Below, piece by piece: positions 47,284 to 57,697 of a stretch of DNA of 64,000 nucleotides. The first letter of the stretch is position 1. Every line of letters starts with the position of its first letter. The stretch comes from Deinococcus indicus (lineage in GTDB: Bacteria > Deinococcota > Deinococci > Deinococcales > Deinococcaceae). Where the stretch lies: contig NZ_NHMK01000033.1 of assembly GCF_002198095.1 (NCBI RefSeq), forward strand, positions 6,375 through 70,374, written 5' to 3'. The notes under the pieces were generated by a model that did not search any database, had not been told where the DNA came from, and saw only the letters and a list, made by a program, of their open reading frames with translations. Both the position numbers and the translations under genes were made by a program.

Positions 47284-47660
47284 AGGGTGATGTCTCCGTC
47301 GTCGTTCAGGGGCAGGTCGGCGCGGCCGGCCGCGTTCAGGGTGTCCAGGGTCGCCTGGGCGGCGCGGCGGCGCGCGGCGGTCTCGTCGGGCAGGAGGCTC
47401 AGGGTCACGCCGTCCGGGCCGTCCGTGACGGCCAGCAGGTCGCCGCCGCGCACGCCGGGCGGCAGGTCGCTCAGGGGCCGGACGACGGTGCGGCCGTCCG
47501 GGAGTTCCAGGCGGGCGACCGGGCCGCGCGGGGTGTCTTCCAGGCCGTCGACCGTCCAGCGTTCGGCGGGGACGTCCGGCGTGGCGGCGTGGCCGGCGGG
47601 TGTCGTCCCGGACCCCTCCGGCGCCGATTCTGTCTCGGGACGAACAGGTTCAGGCTTCAC
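47280..47660 (-). CDS. DUF3006 family protein
   Basis: A 126-residue protein whose middle part WTVDGLEDTPRGPVARLELPDG and LLAVTDGPDGVTLSLLPDETAARR matches DUF3006, a small family often found next to ComEC-like MBL genes. The function is unknown. GTG 47660 is chosen because TACGCT lies six bases upstream. Coupled to the MBL gene by a four-base overlap, so they may form one functional unit. Confidence 0.82.
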   Translation of the reverse strand: MKPEPVRPETESAPEGSGTTPAGHAATPDVPAERWTVDGLEDTPRGPVARLELPDGRTVVRPLSDLPPGVRGGDLLAVTDGPDGVTLSLLPDETAARRRAAQATLDTLNAAGRADLPLNDDGDITL

Positions 47661-47723
47661 GCCCACAGCGTAGCGCACCGGGCGCGGTGGGTGCCGCCCG
47701 GACCTTCACGCCGGCGGGTCGGA

Positions 47724-47813
47724 CGGACTCCGTCTGTTTCATTGACAGCCCACTTCTCTCCCTGGGGCTCTGCCCGGATTGAACAGCTCTGCAGGCCATT
47801 CCACCGGAGTCCG
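47724..47813. repeat. Dispersed hairpin repeat, copy 3 (diverged)
   Basis: About 90 bp between CGGACTCCG (47724-47732) and CGGAGTCCG (47805-47813), perfect terminal inverted repeats. The inner block GGATTGAACAGCTCTGCAGG corresponds to the hairpin of copies 1 and 2 with several changes that break the long stem. It abuts the TGA of the GAF-GGDEF gene. Confidence 0.75.
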
Positions 47814-47815
47814 GT

Positions 47816-48841
47816 TCAGCCAGTCTCGATCAGGTGCAGCCGGCGGCGTTTGGCCTCGTACATCTGCGAGTCCGCCTCGCGGATCCAGTCGCTCATGGAG
47901 TAACTGGGGTGCGCCTGCGCCAGCCCGATGTTCAGGTGCGGCGGCGCGGCGGTCGTCCAGGGGTGGGCGCGCACGTCCTCCAGCCACTCCAGCAGGGTCA
48001 GGCGGGCGCCGTCACGGTCGCCGGGCAGCAGCACCGCGAACTCGTCGCCGCCCAGCCGGAACACATGCGCCCCGTGCCCCGCGAGGCGGCGCAGCAGCGT
48101 GCCCACCCCGGTCAGGACCTCGTCCCCGACCGCGTGCCCGAACCGGTCGTTGATGGCCTTGAAGTCCTGCAGGTCCATGATCGCCAGCGTGAAGCGCTCG
48201 CCGCCACTCTGCGCGGCGTTCAGGGCCGCCTCGCCCCGCTGCGTGAACCGGCGGCGATTCCACAGGCCCGTCAGGGGGTCCGTGTGCGCCTCCTGATCCA
48301 CCCGTTCGTGCAGCGCGGCGTTCTCCAGGGCGATGCTCAGGTGCACGGCCAGCAATTCCAGGAATTCCAGGTCCTCGGGCGTGAAGGCGTTCAGCACGTA
48401 ACTCTGCACGGACAGCACCCCCGTGACCTCCCCGGCGTGCAGCGGCACGCCCATCCACGACAGGGTGTGCGGCAGGTCCGACCGGAAGTGCAGGCGCGCC
48501 ACGCCCAGCCGCTCGCGTTCCAGGTAGGTGGGCAGGTCGTTCTCCAGGCGGATCGTGCCGCGCAGCACCCGTTCCAGCAGCCCGTCCGGCCGGGGCGGGA
48601 TGCGCTGCTCGGAGACGTTGTCGCCCTCCAGGGTCAGGCAGTGCCAGCCGCCGCCGGGCGCGCAGCGGGCCAGCAGCGTGATCGGCGTGTCGAACATCAG
48701 GCGCACCTGCTCGTGCATGGCGCGCAGCAGGTCGTCCGTCCTGACCAGTCGCGCCAGCGCCGCCGTCACCTGTACCAGGGACCGGTACCGGGCAATCTGC
48801 CGCTGCGCGTCGGAGGCATGGAAGTTCAACGTACCCGTCAT
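47816..48841 (-). CDS. GAF-GGDEF protein (putative diguanylate cyclase)
   Basis: A 341-residue cytoplasmic protein: an N-terminal GAF domain (about 20-165; GVPLHAGEVTGVLSVQSYVLN) and a GGDEF domain with HTDPLTGLWNRRRF and the intact loop RLGGDEFAVLLPG. It should make c-di-GMP under control of a small ligand or redox signal sensed by GAF. The start MTGTLNFHAS at 48841 is the first ATG after noncoding sequence. Divergent from mqnE. Confidence 0.9.
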   Translation of the reverse strand: MTGTLNFHASDAQRQIARYRSLVQVTAALARLVRTDDLLRAMHEQVRLMFDTPITLLARCAPGGGWHCLTLEGDNVSEQRIPPRPDGLLERVLRGTIRLENDLPTYLERERLGVARLHFRSDLPHTLSWMGVPLHAGEVTGVLSVQSYVLNAFTPEDLEFLELLAVHLSIALENAALHERVDQEAHTDPLTGLWNRRRFTQRGEAALNAAQSGGERFTLAIMDLQDFKAINDRFGHAVGDEVLTGVGTLLRRLAGHGAHVFRLGGDEFAVLLPGDRDGARLTLLEWLEDVRAHPWTTAAPPHLNIGLAQAHPSYSMSDWIREADSQMYEAKRRRLHLIETG

Positions 48842-48986
48842 TGTTTCATGTGGAGCTGTCGAAAGTCTGACACCCACCCCCGGTGGGTTCCGGCAACGCC
48901 GCCCCCGACCGGAGCCCCGCCGACCCGGCCAGGGGATTCCGTTCATGGGGACATTCACGGCCGCGGCGGCGGCGTATCCTGCGTGC

Positions 48987-50135
<1,149 letters not shown>

Positions 50136-50140
50136 CCCCC

Positions 50141-50485
50141 ATGCCCGCACCCGGCGACCTCGACCTGATCCTCGCCCTGGACGACCAGTGGAACGCCGCG
50201 TACCACCACCGCGACCCGGCCCGGCTGGACACCGTCCTGGCCGACGACTGGCTGGGCTTCTACCACGACGGCACCACCGTCACCAAACAGGAACTCCTGA
50301 CCGGCATGCAGACCAACCCCACCACCCCCCTCAGCTTCGAACGGCACGCCGCCCGAGTACACGGCGACACCGCCATCACGCGCGGCACCCTCTACGCCGC
50401 AGGCCAGCGCGTACAGAGTTTCCTGCGCGTCTACGCCCGCCAGGACGGACACTGGCAGGCTGTCAGCGTGCAGGTCATCCCGTGA
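50141..50485 (+). CDS. SnoaL/NTF2-like (DUF4440-type) protein
   Basis: A 114-residue protein of the NTF2-like fold: LILALDDQWNAAYHHRDPARLDTVLADDWLGF, then VTKQELLTGMQTN and VYARQDGHWQAVSVQV. Small cone-shaped proteins of this type bind small ligands or act as enzymes; the role is unknown. It begins five bases after mqnE and precedes mqnA, so it is cotranscribed with the menaquinone genes, which may be meaningful or incidental. Confidence 0.82.
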   Translation: MPAPGDLDLILALDDQWNAAYHHRDPARLDTVLADDWLGFYHDGTTVTKQELLTGMQTNPTTPLSFERHAARVHGDTAITRGTLYAAGQRVQSFLRVYARQDGHWQAVSVQVIP

Positions 50486-50499
50486 GCAGGCCCGTAGCG

Positions 50500-50567
50500 G
50501 ATGGCGGATGGCAGATGGCACAGCGCGAGGCGGATTCCTCTCCATCAACGGTCATCCATCACCCATC
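50500..50567. repeat. ATGG-type hairpin upstream of mqnA
   Basis: GATGGCGGATGG (50500-50511) and CCATCACCCATC (50556-50567) pair with two mismatches. It resembles the hairpin at 15519-15555 and lies in the gap between the NTF2-like gene and mqnA. Confidence 0.5.
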
Positions 50568-50583
50568 ACCGCGCACCCCCGGT

Positions 50584-51426
50584 GTGCCGTACCGCGCGGG
50601 TTGGATTCATTTCACGAATGTGGCGCCGATTCTGGATTCGCTGGTGCTGCCGCCCGGCGTGACGGCGATCACGGGCGTGCCGACGCAGATGAATGCGGCG
50701 CTGCTATCGGGTGAGGTGGATATCGCGAATATCAGCGCGGTGGAGTTCATCCGGAACGCGGATGTGCTGGAGGCCCTGCCGGATTTCAGTGTGGCGGTGC
50801 TGGGGCCGGTGTACTCCGTGAACCTGTTTCACACGCGGCCGCTGGAGGAACTGCGGCGGGTGGCGCTGACGGCGCAGTCGGCGATGAGTGTGGCGCTGCT
50901 GGAGGTGCTACTGCGCGAGCGGGGCCTGAGCCCGGTGCTGAAGCGCGCCGAGGGTGAGGCGGAAGCGCTGCTCTCGCAGGGGTTCGACGGAGTGCTGCGG
51001 ATCGGGGACAGCGCCCTGCGGGAGTGGTACGGGGTGGTGGGGCCGCTGACGCCTGAGACGACCATGACCAGCCTGCCGCACTCGGCGCGGGGGATCACGG
51101 TGACGGATCTGGCCGAGGAGTGGTTCCGTCTGACGGGGCATCCGTTCACGTTCGCGGTGTGGGCGTACCGCAAGGACCGCCCGCCACCTGCGGCGCTGGT
51201 GCAGGCCATGCGGGAGGCGCGGCGCGACGGGATCGGGCATCTGGCGGACGTGGCGGAGCGGCACGCGCGGAAGCTGGGGTTACCGGAGCGGGTGGTGCAG
51301 CACTACCTGTGGAACTTCCGTTACCACCTGGAAGCGCCGGACCGGCTGGGTCTGCACGAGTTCGCGGCGAAGGCCGTGCCGGGGCACGCGCCCCTGACGT
51401 TCGGTCCCCGCCCCGGCCCCCGCTGA
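50584..51426 (+). CDS. mqnA: Chorismate dehydratase MqnA
   Basis: First step of the futalosine pathway, converting chorismate to 3-[(1-carboxyvinyl)oxy]benzoate. The 280-residue protein begins PYRAGWIHFTNVAPILDSL, as homologs do, with GVPTQMNAALLSGEVDIANIS and LRIGDSALR. I choose GTG 50584 because it gives the family N-terminus; an in-frame ATG at 50515 would add residues translated from a palindromic repeat. No clear Shine-Dalgarno is seen for either start, so this remains uncertain. Confidence 0.9.
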   Translation: MPYRAGWIHFTNVAPILDSLVLPPGVTAITGVPTQMNAALLSGEVDIANISAVEFIRNADVLEALPDFSVAVLGPVYSVNLFHTRPLEELRRVALTAQSAMSVALLEVLLRERGLSPVLKRAEGEAEALLSQGFDGVLRIGDSALREWYGVVGPLTPETTMTSLPHSARGITVTDLAEEWFRLTGHPFTFAVWAYRKDRPPPAALVQAMREARRDGIGHLADVAERHARKLGLPERVVQHYLWNFRYHLEAPDRLGLHEFAAKAVPGHAPLTFGPRPGPR

Positions 51427-51473
51427 ACCGGGCTGCGGTTCAACTGGCCTCCTATTGAACTGGCCCGCGATCA

Positions 51474-51631
51474 TACGGACTGCCGTTTGGTTCGCCAACA
51501 ATCCGGACCTTCACCGCCCCTGCCGGCTCCACGTCCGGAGGGGCGTTTCTCTCCTTCTCTGCGGGGCAACTATACGAGTCGCATCCGCTCGGACCGGGCG
51601 GGCTTTGCAGCCCATTCAATCGGAGTCCGGA
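51474..51631. repeat. Dispersed hairpin repeat, copy 4
   Basis: About 158 bp between CGGACTGCCG (51476-51485) and CGGAGTCCG (51621-51629). It shares with copy 1 the blocks TTCGCCAACAATCCGGA, CTCCACGTCCGGA, CGCATCCGCTCGGA and the GGGCTTTGCAGCCCATTCAATC end, and contains an extra insert (TTCTCTGCGGGGCAACTATA...). It abuts the TGA of the M16 peptidase gene. The mqnA-M16 gap holds nothing else that I can see. Confidence 0.82.
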
Positions 51632-52888
51632 TCAGAGGCGGTCGATGGGTCCCAGGGCAACCACGGTCAGGCGGTCCAGGGGGCACAGCCGCAGGACCTC
51701 GCGCACGTCGTCGGGGGTGACCTGCTCGTAGCGGCGGACGCTCGCGGCGGTGTCGGGGGTGCGGCCGGTCGCCAGGAACTCCATGCCCAGCGTGAACAGG
51801 CGGCCCTGGGGCGTCTCGGCGCGCAGCAGGGTACCCACCGCGAGTTTGCGGGCGGCGCGGCGCACCGCGACCGGGGTGATCAGGTCGCCGGCGCCGGCCA
51901 GCACGCGACGGTACGTGGCGAGCGCGGCGGCGGCCCGGTCCGGGTCGCAGGAGAACCCGCCCTCGAAGGTGCCGGCGTCCTGGTATTCCAGGTGGCCCAG
52001 GTCGGCGCTGTCGCAGCTGCCGTCGTCGATCAGGTGCCAGTACAGGGCGCCGTTCTCGCCGCCGATCAGGTCGGCCAGGACGTGCGCCGCCTCGCGCAGC
52101 GGGTGGGTGGCGTCCAGGCCGGGCGCGGCGGCCGTGACCTGCACGCGGCTCAGGGTGGGGTCGTTGATGACGCGGACGGTGCCGGGGTGGCGGGGCGCGG
52201 CGTGGTCCGGGCGCCGGGCGGGCAGGCGCGGGGGGGCGGGGCGGGTCGCGGCGGGCCAGTCGTGCAGGTGGGTGCGGGCCCAGTCCAGCACGGCGGGCGG
52301 GTCGAACTGCCCGGTGACGGTCAGGGTGACGCGATCGGCGCCGTAGCGGTCGCGGTGGTTGCGGCGCAGCGCGTCCGGCGTGAGGTCCGTGACGGTGGCG
52401 GCGGTGCCCAGGATGGGCCAGCCGAGCGGGTGGTCGCCCCAGTAGTCGGCGCGCAGTTCGTCCGTGACGCGCACGGCGGGCTGTTCGGCGTACATGGCGA
52501 TCTCCTCGAGAATCACGCCGCGTTCGGTGGCGATGTCGTCGGGGCGCAGGGCGGGGCGCATCAGTTCGGTCAGCGTGCCGAGCAGTTCGGTGGTGCGTTC
52601 CGGCAGGGTCGCGGCGTGGTAGACGGTCGCTTCCTCGCTGGTGAAGGCGTTGGCGTGCCCGCCGAGGTCGTCGAGGCGTTCGTTCAGTTGCGCGGCGCTG
52701 AGGGTGTCGCTGCCCTTGAACAGCAGGTGCTCGATGAAGTGGCTGGCGCCCATCTCGGCGGCGCTTTCCTCGCGGCTGCCGGTGTTCACGAAGTAACCGG
52801 CGGCGACGGTCTGCGCGGCCGGGTCGGGTTCCAGCAGCAGGGTCAGGCCGCCGGGCAGGCGGTGGTGTTGGGGGGCAGGGTCAGGCAT
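51632..52888 (-). CDS. M16 zinc metallopeptidase, catalytic subunit
   Basis: A 418-residue M16 protein. The inverted zinc motif HFIEH lies near residue 50 ([17 protein letters not shown]), with the downstream Glu in [16 protein letters not shown]. It lacks the C-terminal Arg-Tyr pair region that its partner has. Overlaps the partner gene by eight bases. Together they fit the two-subunit bacterial M16B peptidases, which degrade small proteins or peptides. Confidence 0.9.
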   Translation of the reverse strand: MPDPAPQHHRLPGGLTLLLEPDPAAQTVAAGYFVNTGSREESAAEMGASHFIEHLLFKGSDTLSAAQLNERLDDLGGHANAFTSEEATVYHAATLPERTTELLGTLTELMRPALRPDDIATERGVILEEIAMYAEQPAVRVTDELRADYWGDHPLGWPILGTAATVTDLTPDALRRNHRDRYGADRVTLTVTGQFDPPAVLDWARTHLHDWPAATRPAPPRLPARRPDHAAPRHPGTVRVINDPTLSRVQVTAAAPGLDATHPLREAAHVLADLIGGENGALYWHLIDDGSCDSADLGHLEYQDAGTFEGGFSCDPDRAAAALATYRRVLAGAGDLITPVAVRRAARKLAVGTLLRAETPQGRLFTLGMEFLATGRTPDTAASVRRYEQVTPDDVREVLRLCPLDRLTVVALGPIDRL

Positions 52889-54224
52889 GCAGGGTCTCGC
52901 TGGGGTGGTCGGAAGGCTGTAGGGGGATGGGTTCGGCGTTCCCGGCCGTCAGGGACTCGCCGGGCCCGTGCGCCTCGGGGCCGATGGTGACGGTCGTGAC
53001 GTCCGGCGCGGGGTGGTATCGGGCCAGGAAGGCGTTCACGTCGTCCAGGGTCAGCTTGCTGAGGGACTCGCGGAGTTCCGGGACGCTGCGGATCCGGCCG
53101 AACACGGCGGCGTCGCGGGTCAGGGCGTGGGCGCGGGCGCGCATGCTCTCGGCCCCGAAGACCACGCTGGCGTCCAGGCCGGCGCGGGCGCGGCCGAACT
53201 CGGCGGGCGTCAGACCCTGCGGGAGCCTCTCCAGTTCCGCCAGGATGACCTGCAGCGTCTCGGGCGCGCGGGCGGGGGTGCTGCCGGCGTACGCGCCCAG
53301 GAATCCCTGCCCGCCCAGGATGACCGGGCTGGCGCTCACGGCGTACGCCAGTCCGCGTTCCTCACGGACGGCGTGGAACAGTCGGCTGGCGCTGCCGCCG
53401 CTCAGGGCGGTCAGGGCGACCTGCCACGCCATCCAGTCCGGGTGGCCGGGCGGCACGCCGGGCAGGGTGAGGCTCAGGTGCGTCTGCTCGGCGTCCGGGT
53501 CGGTCACGTGCGCCTGCACGCGCCGCCGCAGGACCGCCGGGACCGGCTCGTGAACGCCGGGGCGCAGGCCACCCAGCGCGGCGGCCGTCAGATCACGCGC
53601 CTGTCCGGGGTGCAGGTCCGCCACGAGGCCCAGGACGCTGCCCGCCTGCCCGTAGCGTTGAAGGTGGGCGCGCAGCGAGGCGGGCGTCAGGGCTTCCAGG
53701 CCCTGCGGGGTGCCGCTGGCCGGGTGGCCGTACCCGCTCAGGGGAGCGCCGGGCGGGGCGGGGAACGCCGTCTGCCGCGCCAGCGTGGCGAGGCGGTCGG
53801 CGGGACTGTCCAGCAGACCCTCCAGGTCCTGCCGGGCCAGGTCGGTCAGGACCGGCAGTTCGTCCTCCGGCAGGTGCGGCGCGTTCAGGACGCTGGCGGT
53901 CAGGGTCAGCGCGGCGCCCAGGTCGGCCAGCAGGCCACTGACGGAGAAGCGGGTCGCTTCCGGGCCGACCCCGCCGCCCCGGCGCACGCCGAGGTCGTCG
54001 AAGGCGTCCTGCAGGGCGCGGGCGTCCAGTCCGTCCGCCCCCTTGAACAGCCATTCTTCCAGCACGCCGCTCGCCCCTTCCTGCCCGGCAGGATCGTGGG
54101 CGCTGCCGACAGGCACACGCAGGTCGAAGGCGAAACCGGGACCGGACCGGCGTTCGAAGGCGACCGTCAGGCCGCCGGGCAGCGTCCAGAGGTGCGCGGG
54201 AATGGGGTGGGAACGCGCGGGCAT
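52881..54224 (-). CDS. M16 family protein, non-catalytic subunit
   Basis: A 447-residue M16 homolog in which the zinc motif HxxEH is replaced by GVLEEW, so it cannot bind zinc there. It keeps the conserved Arg-Tyr region in [21 protein letters not shown] that helps bind substrate in the heterodimer. TAGACT lies six bases before the ATG. First gene of the pair. Its function should be as an inactive partner of the following gene. Confidence 0.9.
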   Translation of the reverse strand: MPARSHPIPAHLWTLPGGLTVAFERRSGPGFAFDLRVPVGSAHDPAGQEGASGVLEEWLFKGADGLDARALQDAFDDLGVRRGGGVGPEATRFSVSGLLADLGAALTLTASVLNAPHLPEDELPVLTDLARQDLEGLLDSPADRLATLARQTAFPAPPGAPLSGYGHPASGTPQGLEALTPASLRAHLQRYGQAGSVLGLVADLHPGQARDLTAAALGGLRPGVHEPVPAVLRRRVQAHVTDPDAEQTHLSLTLPGVPPGHPDWMAWQVALTALSGGSASRLFHAVREERGLAYAVSASPVILGGQGFLGAYAGSTPARAPETLQVILAELERLPQGLTPAEFGRARAGLDASVVFGAESMRARAHALTRDAAVFGRIRSVPELRESLSKLTLDDVNAFLARYHPAPDVTTVTIGPEAHGPGESLTAGNAEPIPLQPSDHPSETLHA

Positions 54225-54396
54225 CCGGTCAGTCTACCCTGCCCGGCGCGACCGACGGGGGCCGCGCGCACGGTCCGGGGCGGCCCCGTTCAGGCGGGCT
54301 TCATGGTGGAGGCACTCTGCAACTTTTGTCCGGTTCGGGTGCGGCCCCCGCACGCCATCCTGGGAGCATGAAGCCGGGTCGGAATGGAGGGCGGGC

Positions 54397-54912
54397 GTGA
54401 GGCGGGTGCTGGGCTGGCTGGTCACGCTGGCGGTGCTGGGAGGCGCGGCGTTCCTGCTGTGGCCGCAGATCGAGGGCGCCCGGCGGTACGCGGCCCTGCT
54501 GGCCGAACCGGCCCCGGCGGCCGCCTCGCTGCCCAACCCGCTGCCGGGGCAGCGCTTCGTGGACACCTGGGGCGGCGCGCGCAGCCAGGGCCGCCGGCAC
54601 GAGGGCGTGGACATCTTCGCGCCGCGCGGCACGCCCATCCGCGCCACGACACGCGGCGTGGTCGTGAACGTCGGCCCGAACAACCTGGGGGGCCGCACCG
54701 TCATGGTCCTCGGGCCGGGCGGGCAACGGCACTACTACGCGCACCTGGAACGCTACCCGGACCTGAACCGCGGCGACTGGGTCGAGCAGGGCGACGTGGT
54801 GGGCTACGTGGGCGACAGCGGAAACGCGAAGGGCACGCCCCCGCACCTGCACTACGGCATCTACACGACGGGCGGCGCGATCAACCCCTACCCACTGCTG
54901 ATGAACGAGTAA
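54397..54912 (+). CDS. M23/LytM-type peptidase, membrane-anchored
   Basis: A 171-residue protein with an N-terminal membrane helix ([19 protein letters not shown]) and a LytM domain with [14 protein letters not shown] and HLHYGIY, the zinc and catalytic motifs of M23 endopeptidases. It probably trims peptidoglycan cross-bridges. GTG 54397 has GGAGG upstream. Divergent from the M16 pair. Confidence 0.92.
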   Translation: MRRVLGWLVTLAVLGGAAFLLWPQIEGARRYAALLAEPAPAAASLPNPLPGQRFVDTWGGARSQGRRHEGVDIFAPRGTPIRATTRGVVVNVGPNNLGGRTVMVLGPGGQRHYYAHLERYPDLNRGDWVEQGDVVGYVGDSGNAKGTPPHLHYGIYTTGGAINPYPLLMNE

Positions 54913-54918
54913 CGCCGG

Positions 54919-55470
54919 TCAGCTGGCCCCCAGCAGCCGCGCCCTTACCTGCGGCCATTCCTCCGCGATGATGGAGTACATGATGGTGTCGCGCTGCGTG
55001 CCGTCGGGGCGCGGCATGTGCTGGCGCAGGATGCCCTCGCGGGTGGCGCCTAGGCATTCGATGGCCTGCTGGCTGCGGGTGTTCAGGATGTCCGTCTTGA
55101 TCTCCACGCGCAGGATGCCCATCTCGCCGAAGGCGTGGTCCAGCAGCAGGCGTTTGAAGGTACGGTTGGCGGGCGTGCGCATGAACGCCGGGGTTAGCCA
55201 GGTACTCCCGATCTCCAGGCGGTGATGTTTGGGGCGCATCTCCAGGAAGCGGGTCGCGCCGGCCAGTTCGCCGCCGACCAGTTTCACGAACGGCAGCTGA
55301 TCCGGGGCGTCCAGCGCGCCGGTGTAATAGCGCTCGTGGGTGGGGAGGGTGCCCATGCGGGCGTACTCGGCCGCGTGCGCCCGCGCCAGGGCCAGCAGCG
55401 GGGTGATGTCCGCGTCGGTCAGGGGGCGCAGGGTGTACGGGCCTTCACTCAGAGTCAGGTCGTGGCGCAT
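54919..55470 (-). CDS. GNAT acetyltransferase (RimJ/RimL type)
   Basis: A 183-residue acetyltransferase: YTLRPLTDADITPLLAL, HHRLEIGSTWLTPAFMRT, LLLDHAFGEMGILRVEIKTD and TRSQQAIECLGATREGILRQH. This form usually acetylates protein N-termini or small amines. ATG 55470 follows the phosphatase gene by 21 bp and is the last gene of the minus-strand operon 54919-58302. Confidence 0.9.
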   Translation of the reverse strand: MRHDLTLSEGPYTLRPLTDADITPLLALARAHAAEYARMGTLPTHERYYTGALDAPDQLPFVKLVGGELAGATRFLEMRPKHHRLEIGSTWLTPAFMRTPANRTFKRLLLDHAFGEMGILRVEIKTDILNTRSQQAIECLGATREGILRQHMPRPDGTQRDTIMYSIIAEEWPQVRARLLGAS

Positions 55471-55491
55471 GGGGTCACTGTACGGGGCGGG

Positions 55492-56100
55492 TCAGGGCAG
55501 GTGCGGGGTGAGGTTCACGCCGGTCAGCAGGGCCGTGTGGCTGCCCCGATTCAGGCGCAGCGTGGCGAAGGCCGTATCCCCGAACGCGAACCAGCCGCGC
55601 GAGGCGCCCAGCAGTTCGCGCAGCAGGCTGTTCCCGAAGCCGCCGTGCGTGACGAGCAGCACCCGCTGGCCGCCGCCATTCCACACGAGTTCCAGGGCGT
55701 GCAGCGCGCGGGCGCGGATCGCCGCCTGACTCTCGCCGCCGTCCGGGGTGAACGGGTCGAGGTCGTGCCGGAATGCGGGAATCGGGTAGCGTTCCAGCGC
55801 CGCCTCGCGGCCCATGCCGGCCAGCGGGCCGTTGTCCCACTCGCGCAGCAGGTCCGTGGGGGTCAGGGGCACACCTAGGGCGTCCGTGACGATGCGGGCC
55901 GTCCCGTGCGCCCGTTGCAGGGTGGAACAGTACGCCCGGTCGAAGCCCGGCGGGTGCGCCGTCCAGTACGCGGCCAGTGCCGCCGCCTGCGCCTCACCTT
56001 CCGGGTTCAGGGGGCTGTCGTAGCGGCCCTCGTGAACGTTCTCGTCGTCGGCGCGGCTGCGGCCGTGGCGCAGGACGGTCAGGTGCAGTTCGCCGGTCAC
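55492..56100 (-). CDS. Histidine phosphatase family protein
   Basis: A 202-residue phosphoglycerate-mutase-like phosphatase: the catalytic motif [11 protein letters not shown] (about residue 12), R-rich [11 protein letters not shown], second Arg in [11 protein letters not shown] and the proton-donor His in [10 protein letters not shown]. GpmB/CobC-like; the substrate is unknown. GTG start overlaps the preceding stop (GTGA at 56097-56100). Confidence 0.9.
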   Translation of the reverse strand: MTGELHLTVLRHGRSRADDENVHEGRYDSPLNPEGEAQAAALAAYWTAHPPGFDRAYCSTLQRAHGTARIVTDALGVPLTPTDLLREWDNGPLAGMGREAALERYPIPAFRHDLDPFTPDGGESQAAIRARALHALELVWNGGGQRVLLVTHGGFGNSLLRELLGASRGWFAFGDTAFATLRLNRGSHTALLTGVNLTPHLP

Positions 56101-57056
56101 GCGGTCCTCACGGCCAGCAGCACGCGTTCGCGGCGGCGGACTTCCAGTTCGGTGCAGGTCAGCTGCGGGTGGGTGAACAGCGCGTCCCTGAGCGGGTCGC
56201 CCGCGTGCCGGTCGGGCGACATGAAGGCGGGCGGGCTGAAGTTGTCCATGATCAGCGTCCCGCCGGGCCGCAGGGCCCGCACCAGCCGGTCCAACGAGTC
56301 CGGGGTCTTCGCGGGCGCGCAGTCTGCGAAGATCAGGTCGAACGGCCCGTCACGCAGCACGTCACCCCAGTCGCCGCGCTGCACGCGGGCGCGCGGGTCC
56401 GACTGCAACACCGCCCAGGCTGCCTCGGCCCGCGCCGGATCGGCCTCCACGGTCAGGAGGCGTCCGGCACGGTCCAGGCCCGAGAGCAGCCACGCCGCGC
56501 CCACGCCGGTTCCCGTCCCGAGTTCCAGCACCCGCCCGCCGGGGCGCGTGGCCGCCAGGGTCCGCAGCAGGCGGCCCGTTTCGGGCGAACAACCCCCCGT
56601 GAAATCGGGACCGGCAGCTGCCTGCGCGGCCTGCACCAGCGGCGGAACCTCCAGGTGTAATGGCGTCTGCCCACGCGCCGCGAGCACCTGCCGCAGCTGG
56701 TGATCCTGCGCCCACGGCAGCGAGCGGGGGTTCACCCAGGTCACGGGGCGGCCCTCCGGGCTGGGCTCCAGGCGGGTCAGGTGCAGGGGCACGCAGACGC
56801 TCTCGACCCCACTGACGCCCACGATCGGGAACGAGGCGCCCGCGACCTCGGCGTGCGCGCCCGCCTCCTCCCATGCCTCGCGGGCCGCGGCCACCTCGGG
56901 CGTCTCGCCGGGGTGGATGCCGCCGCCCGGCAGCGTCCAGCCGCCCCACTCCAACCCGGTCATGAGGACAAAGCCGTCCTCCCGCTCGATCCACGCGCAG
57001 GCGCGGCCCACCCGGTCCAGGCCCGGCGACAGGTCCACGAAGGCGGGGCGGGTCAT
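56097..57056 (-). CDS. Nudix hydrolase - O-methyltransferase fusion
   Basis: A 319-residue two-domain protein. The N-terminal Nudix domain (about 1-125) has a complete Nudix box, [20 protein letters not shown] followed by EAGA. The C-terminal domain (about 130-319) is a class I methyltransferase with [38 protein letters not shown] and GGTLIMDNF, like catechol-type O-methyltransferases. The frame is continuous with no gap. Such a fusion is unusual and may couple nucleotide clean-up with methylation, which is conjecture. It overlaps both neighbours by four bases. Confidence 0.88.
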   Translation of the reverse strand: MTRPAFVDLSPGLDRVGRACAWIEREDGFVLMTGLEWGGWTLPGGGIHPGETPEVAAAREAWEEAGAHAEVAGASFPIVGVSGVESVCVPLHLTRLEPSPEGRPVTWVNPRSLPWAQDHQLRQVLAARGQTPLHLEVPPLVQAAQAAAGPDFTGGCSPETGRLLRTLAATRPGGRVLELGTGTGVGAAWLLSGLDRAGRLLTVEADPARAEAAWAVLQSDPRARVQRGDWGDVLRDGPFDLIFADCAPAKTPDSLDRLVRALRPGGTLIMDNFSPPAFMSPDRHAGDPLRDALFTHPQLTCTELEVRRRERVLLAVRTA

Positions 57057-57697
57057 GCCAGTACCGCCAGCGCCTCGGCCAGCGGGGCGCGGCGGTCGCG
57101 CAGGGCCGCCAGGGTGCCGGATGCGTGCAGGGCGGCCGCCGCGTGAACGTCGTCCGGGTATGACGCGAAGCTGCGCAGCATGGGGCTGTCCGGGTCCTGT
57201 CCGTTCTCCAGGTGGGCGACCAGCACCAGCCGCAGCGCCGCCCTCTGCACGGGCTCCGGGGCTCTGGATACCCTCACGCCCTTGCGGGACACGTACGGAT
57301 CGTGCGTCAGGAGGTTCGACTCGGCAATCCAGGCGTCCGGCGCGGCGTACGATACGTGCCGCATGCCGCCCATCGCCGCGATGGCGGCGCACTGCGGGCA
57401 CGGTTGCAGGGTCGTGAGCAGCGTCCACGAGTAGCACTCGGGGCGGGGCGTGGTGGTCAGGTTCAGCAGGGCGTTCACTTCCGCATGCGCCAGGTCGTGC
57501 CCGCTGATCACGCCCTGCTCGACGGCGCGGCGTTCACTCAGGCGGTTGCGACCCCTGGCGATCACCTGTCCACGCTCGTCCACGACGCAGGCCCCGACGG
57601 GATACGAACCGTGCAGGTACGCGTCCCACGCCTCCGACAGGGCCGCGTTCCAGCCGACGGTGAAGGCGCTCGTCTCACCTCCCACGGCTCCGTTCAC
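57053..57697 (-). CDS. Cytidine/nucleoside deaminase-like protein
   Basis: A 214-residue CDA-fold deaminase with YPVGACVVDERGQVIARGRN, the zinc motif HAEVNALL and PCPQC (TLQPCPQCAAI). The C-terminal 90 residues, beginning GGMRHVSYAAPDAW, include the helical tail seen in tRNA- or nucleoside-deaminase relatives. The substrate is unknown. GTG 57697 overlaps the GGDEF-RHH stop (GTGA), and its own stop overlaps the next ATG. Confidence 0.88.
   Translation of the reverse strand: MNGAVGGETSAFTVGWNAALSEAWDAYLHGSYPVGACVVDERGQVIARGRNRLSERRAVEQGVISGHDLAHAEVNALLNLTTTPRPECYSWTLLTTLQPCPQCAAIAAMGGMRHVSYAAPDAWIAESNLLTHDPYVSRKGVRVSRAPEPVQRAALRLVLVAHLENGQDPDSPMLRSFASYPDDVHAAAALHASGTLAALRDRRAPLAEALAVLA

Noticed and set aside
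50515..50583. Upstream ATG for mqnA
   Set aside because: It would translate a palindromic repeat and add residues absent from homologs; GTG 50584 gives the usual N-terminus.
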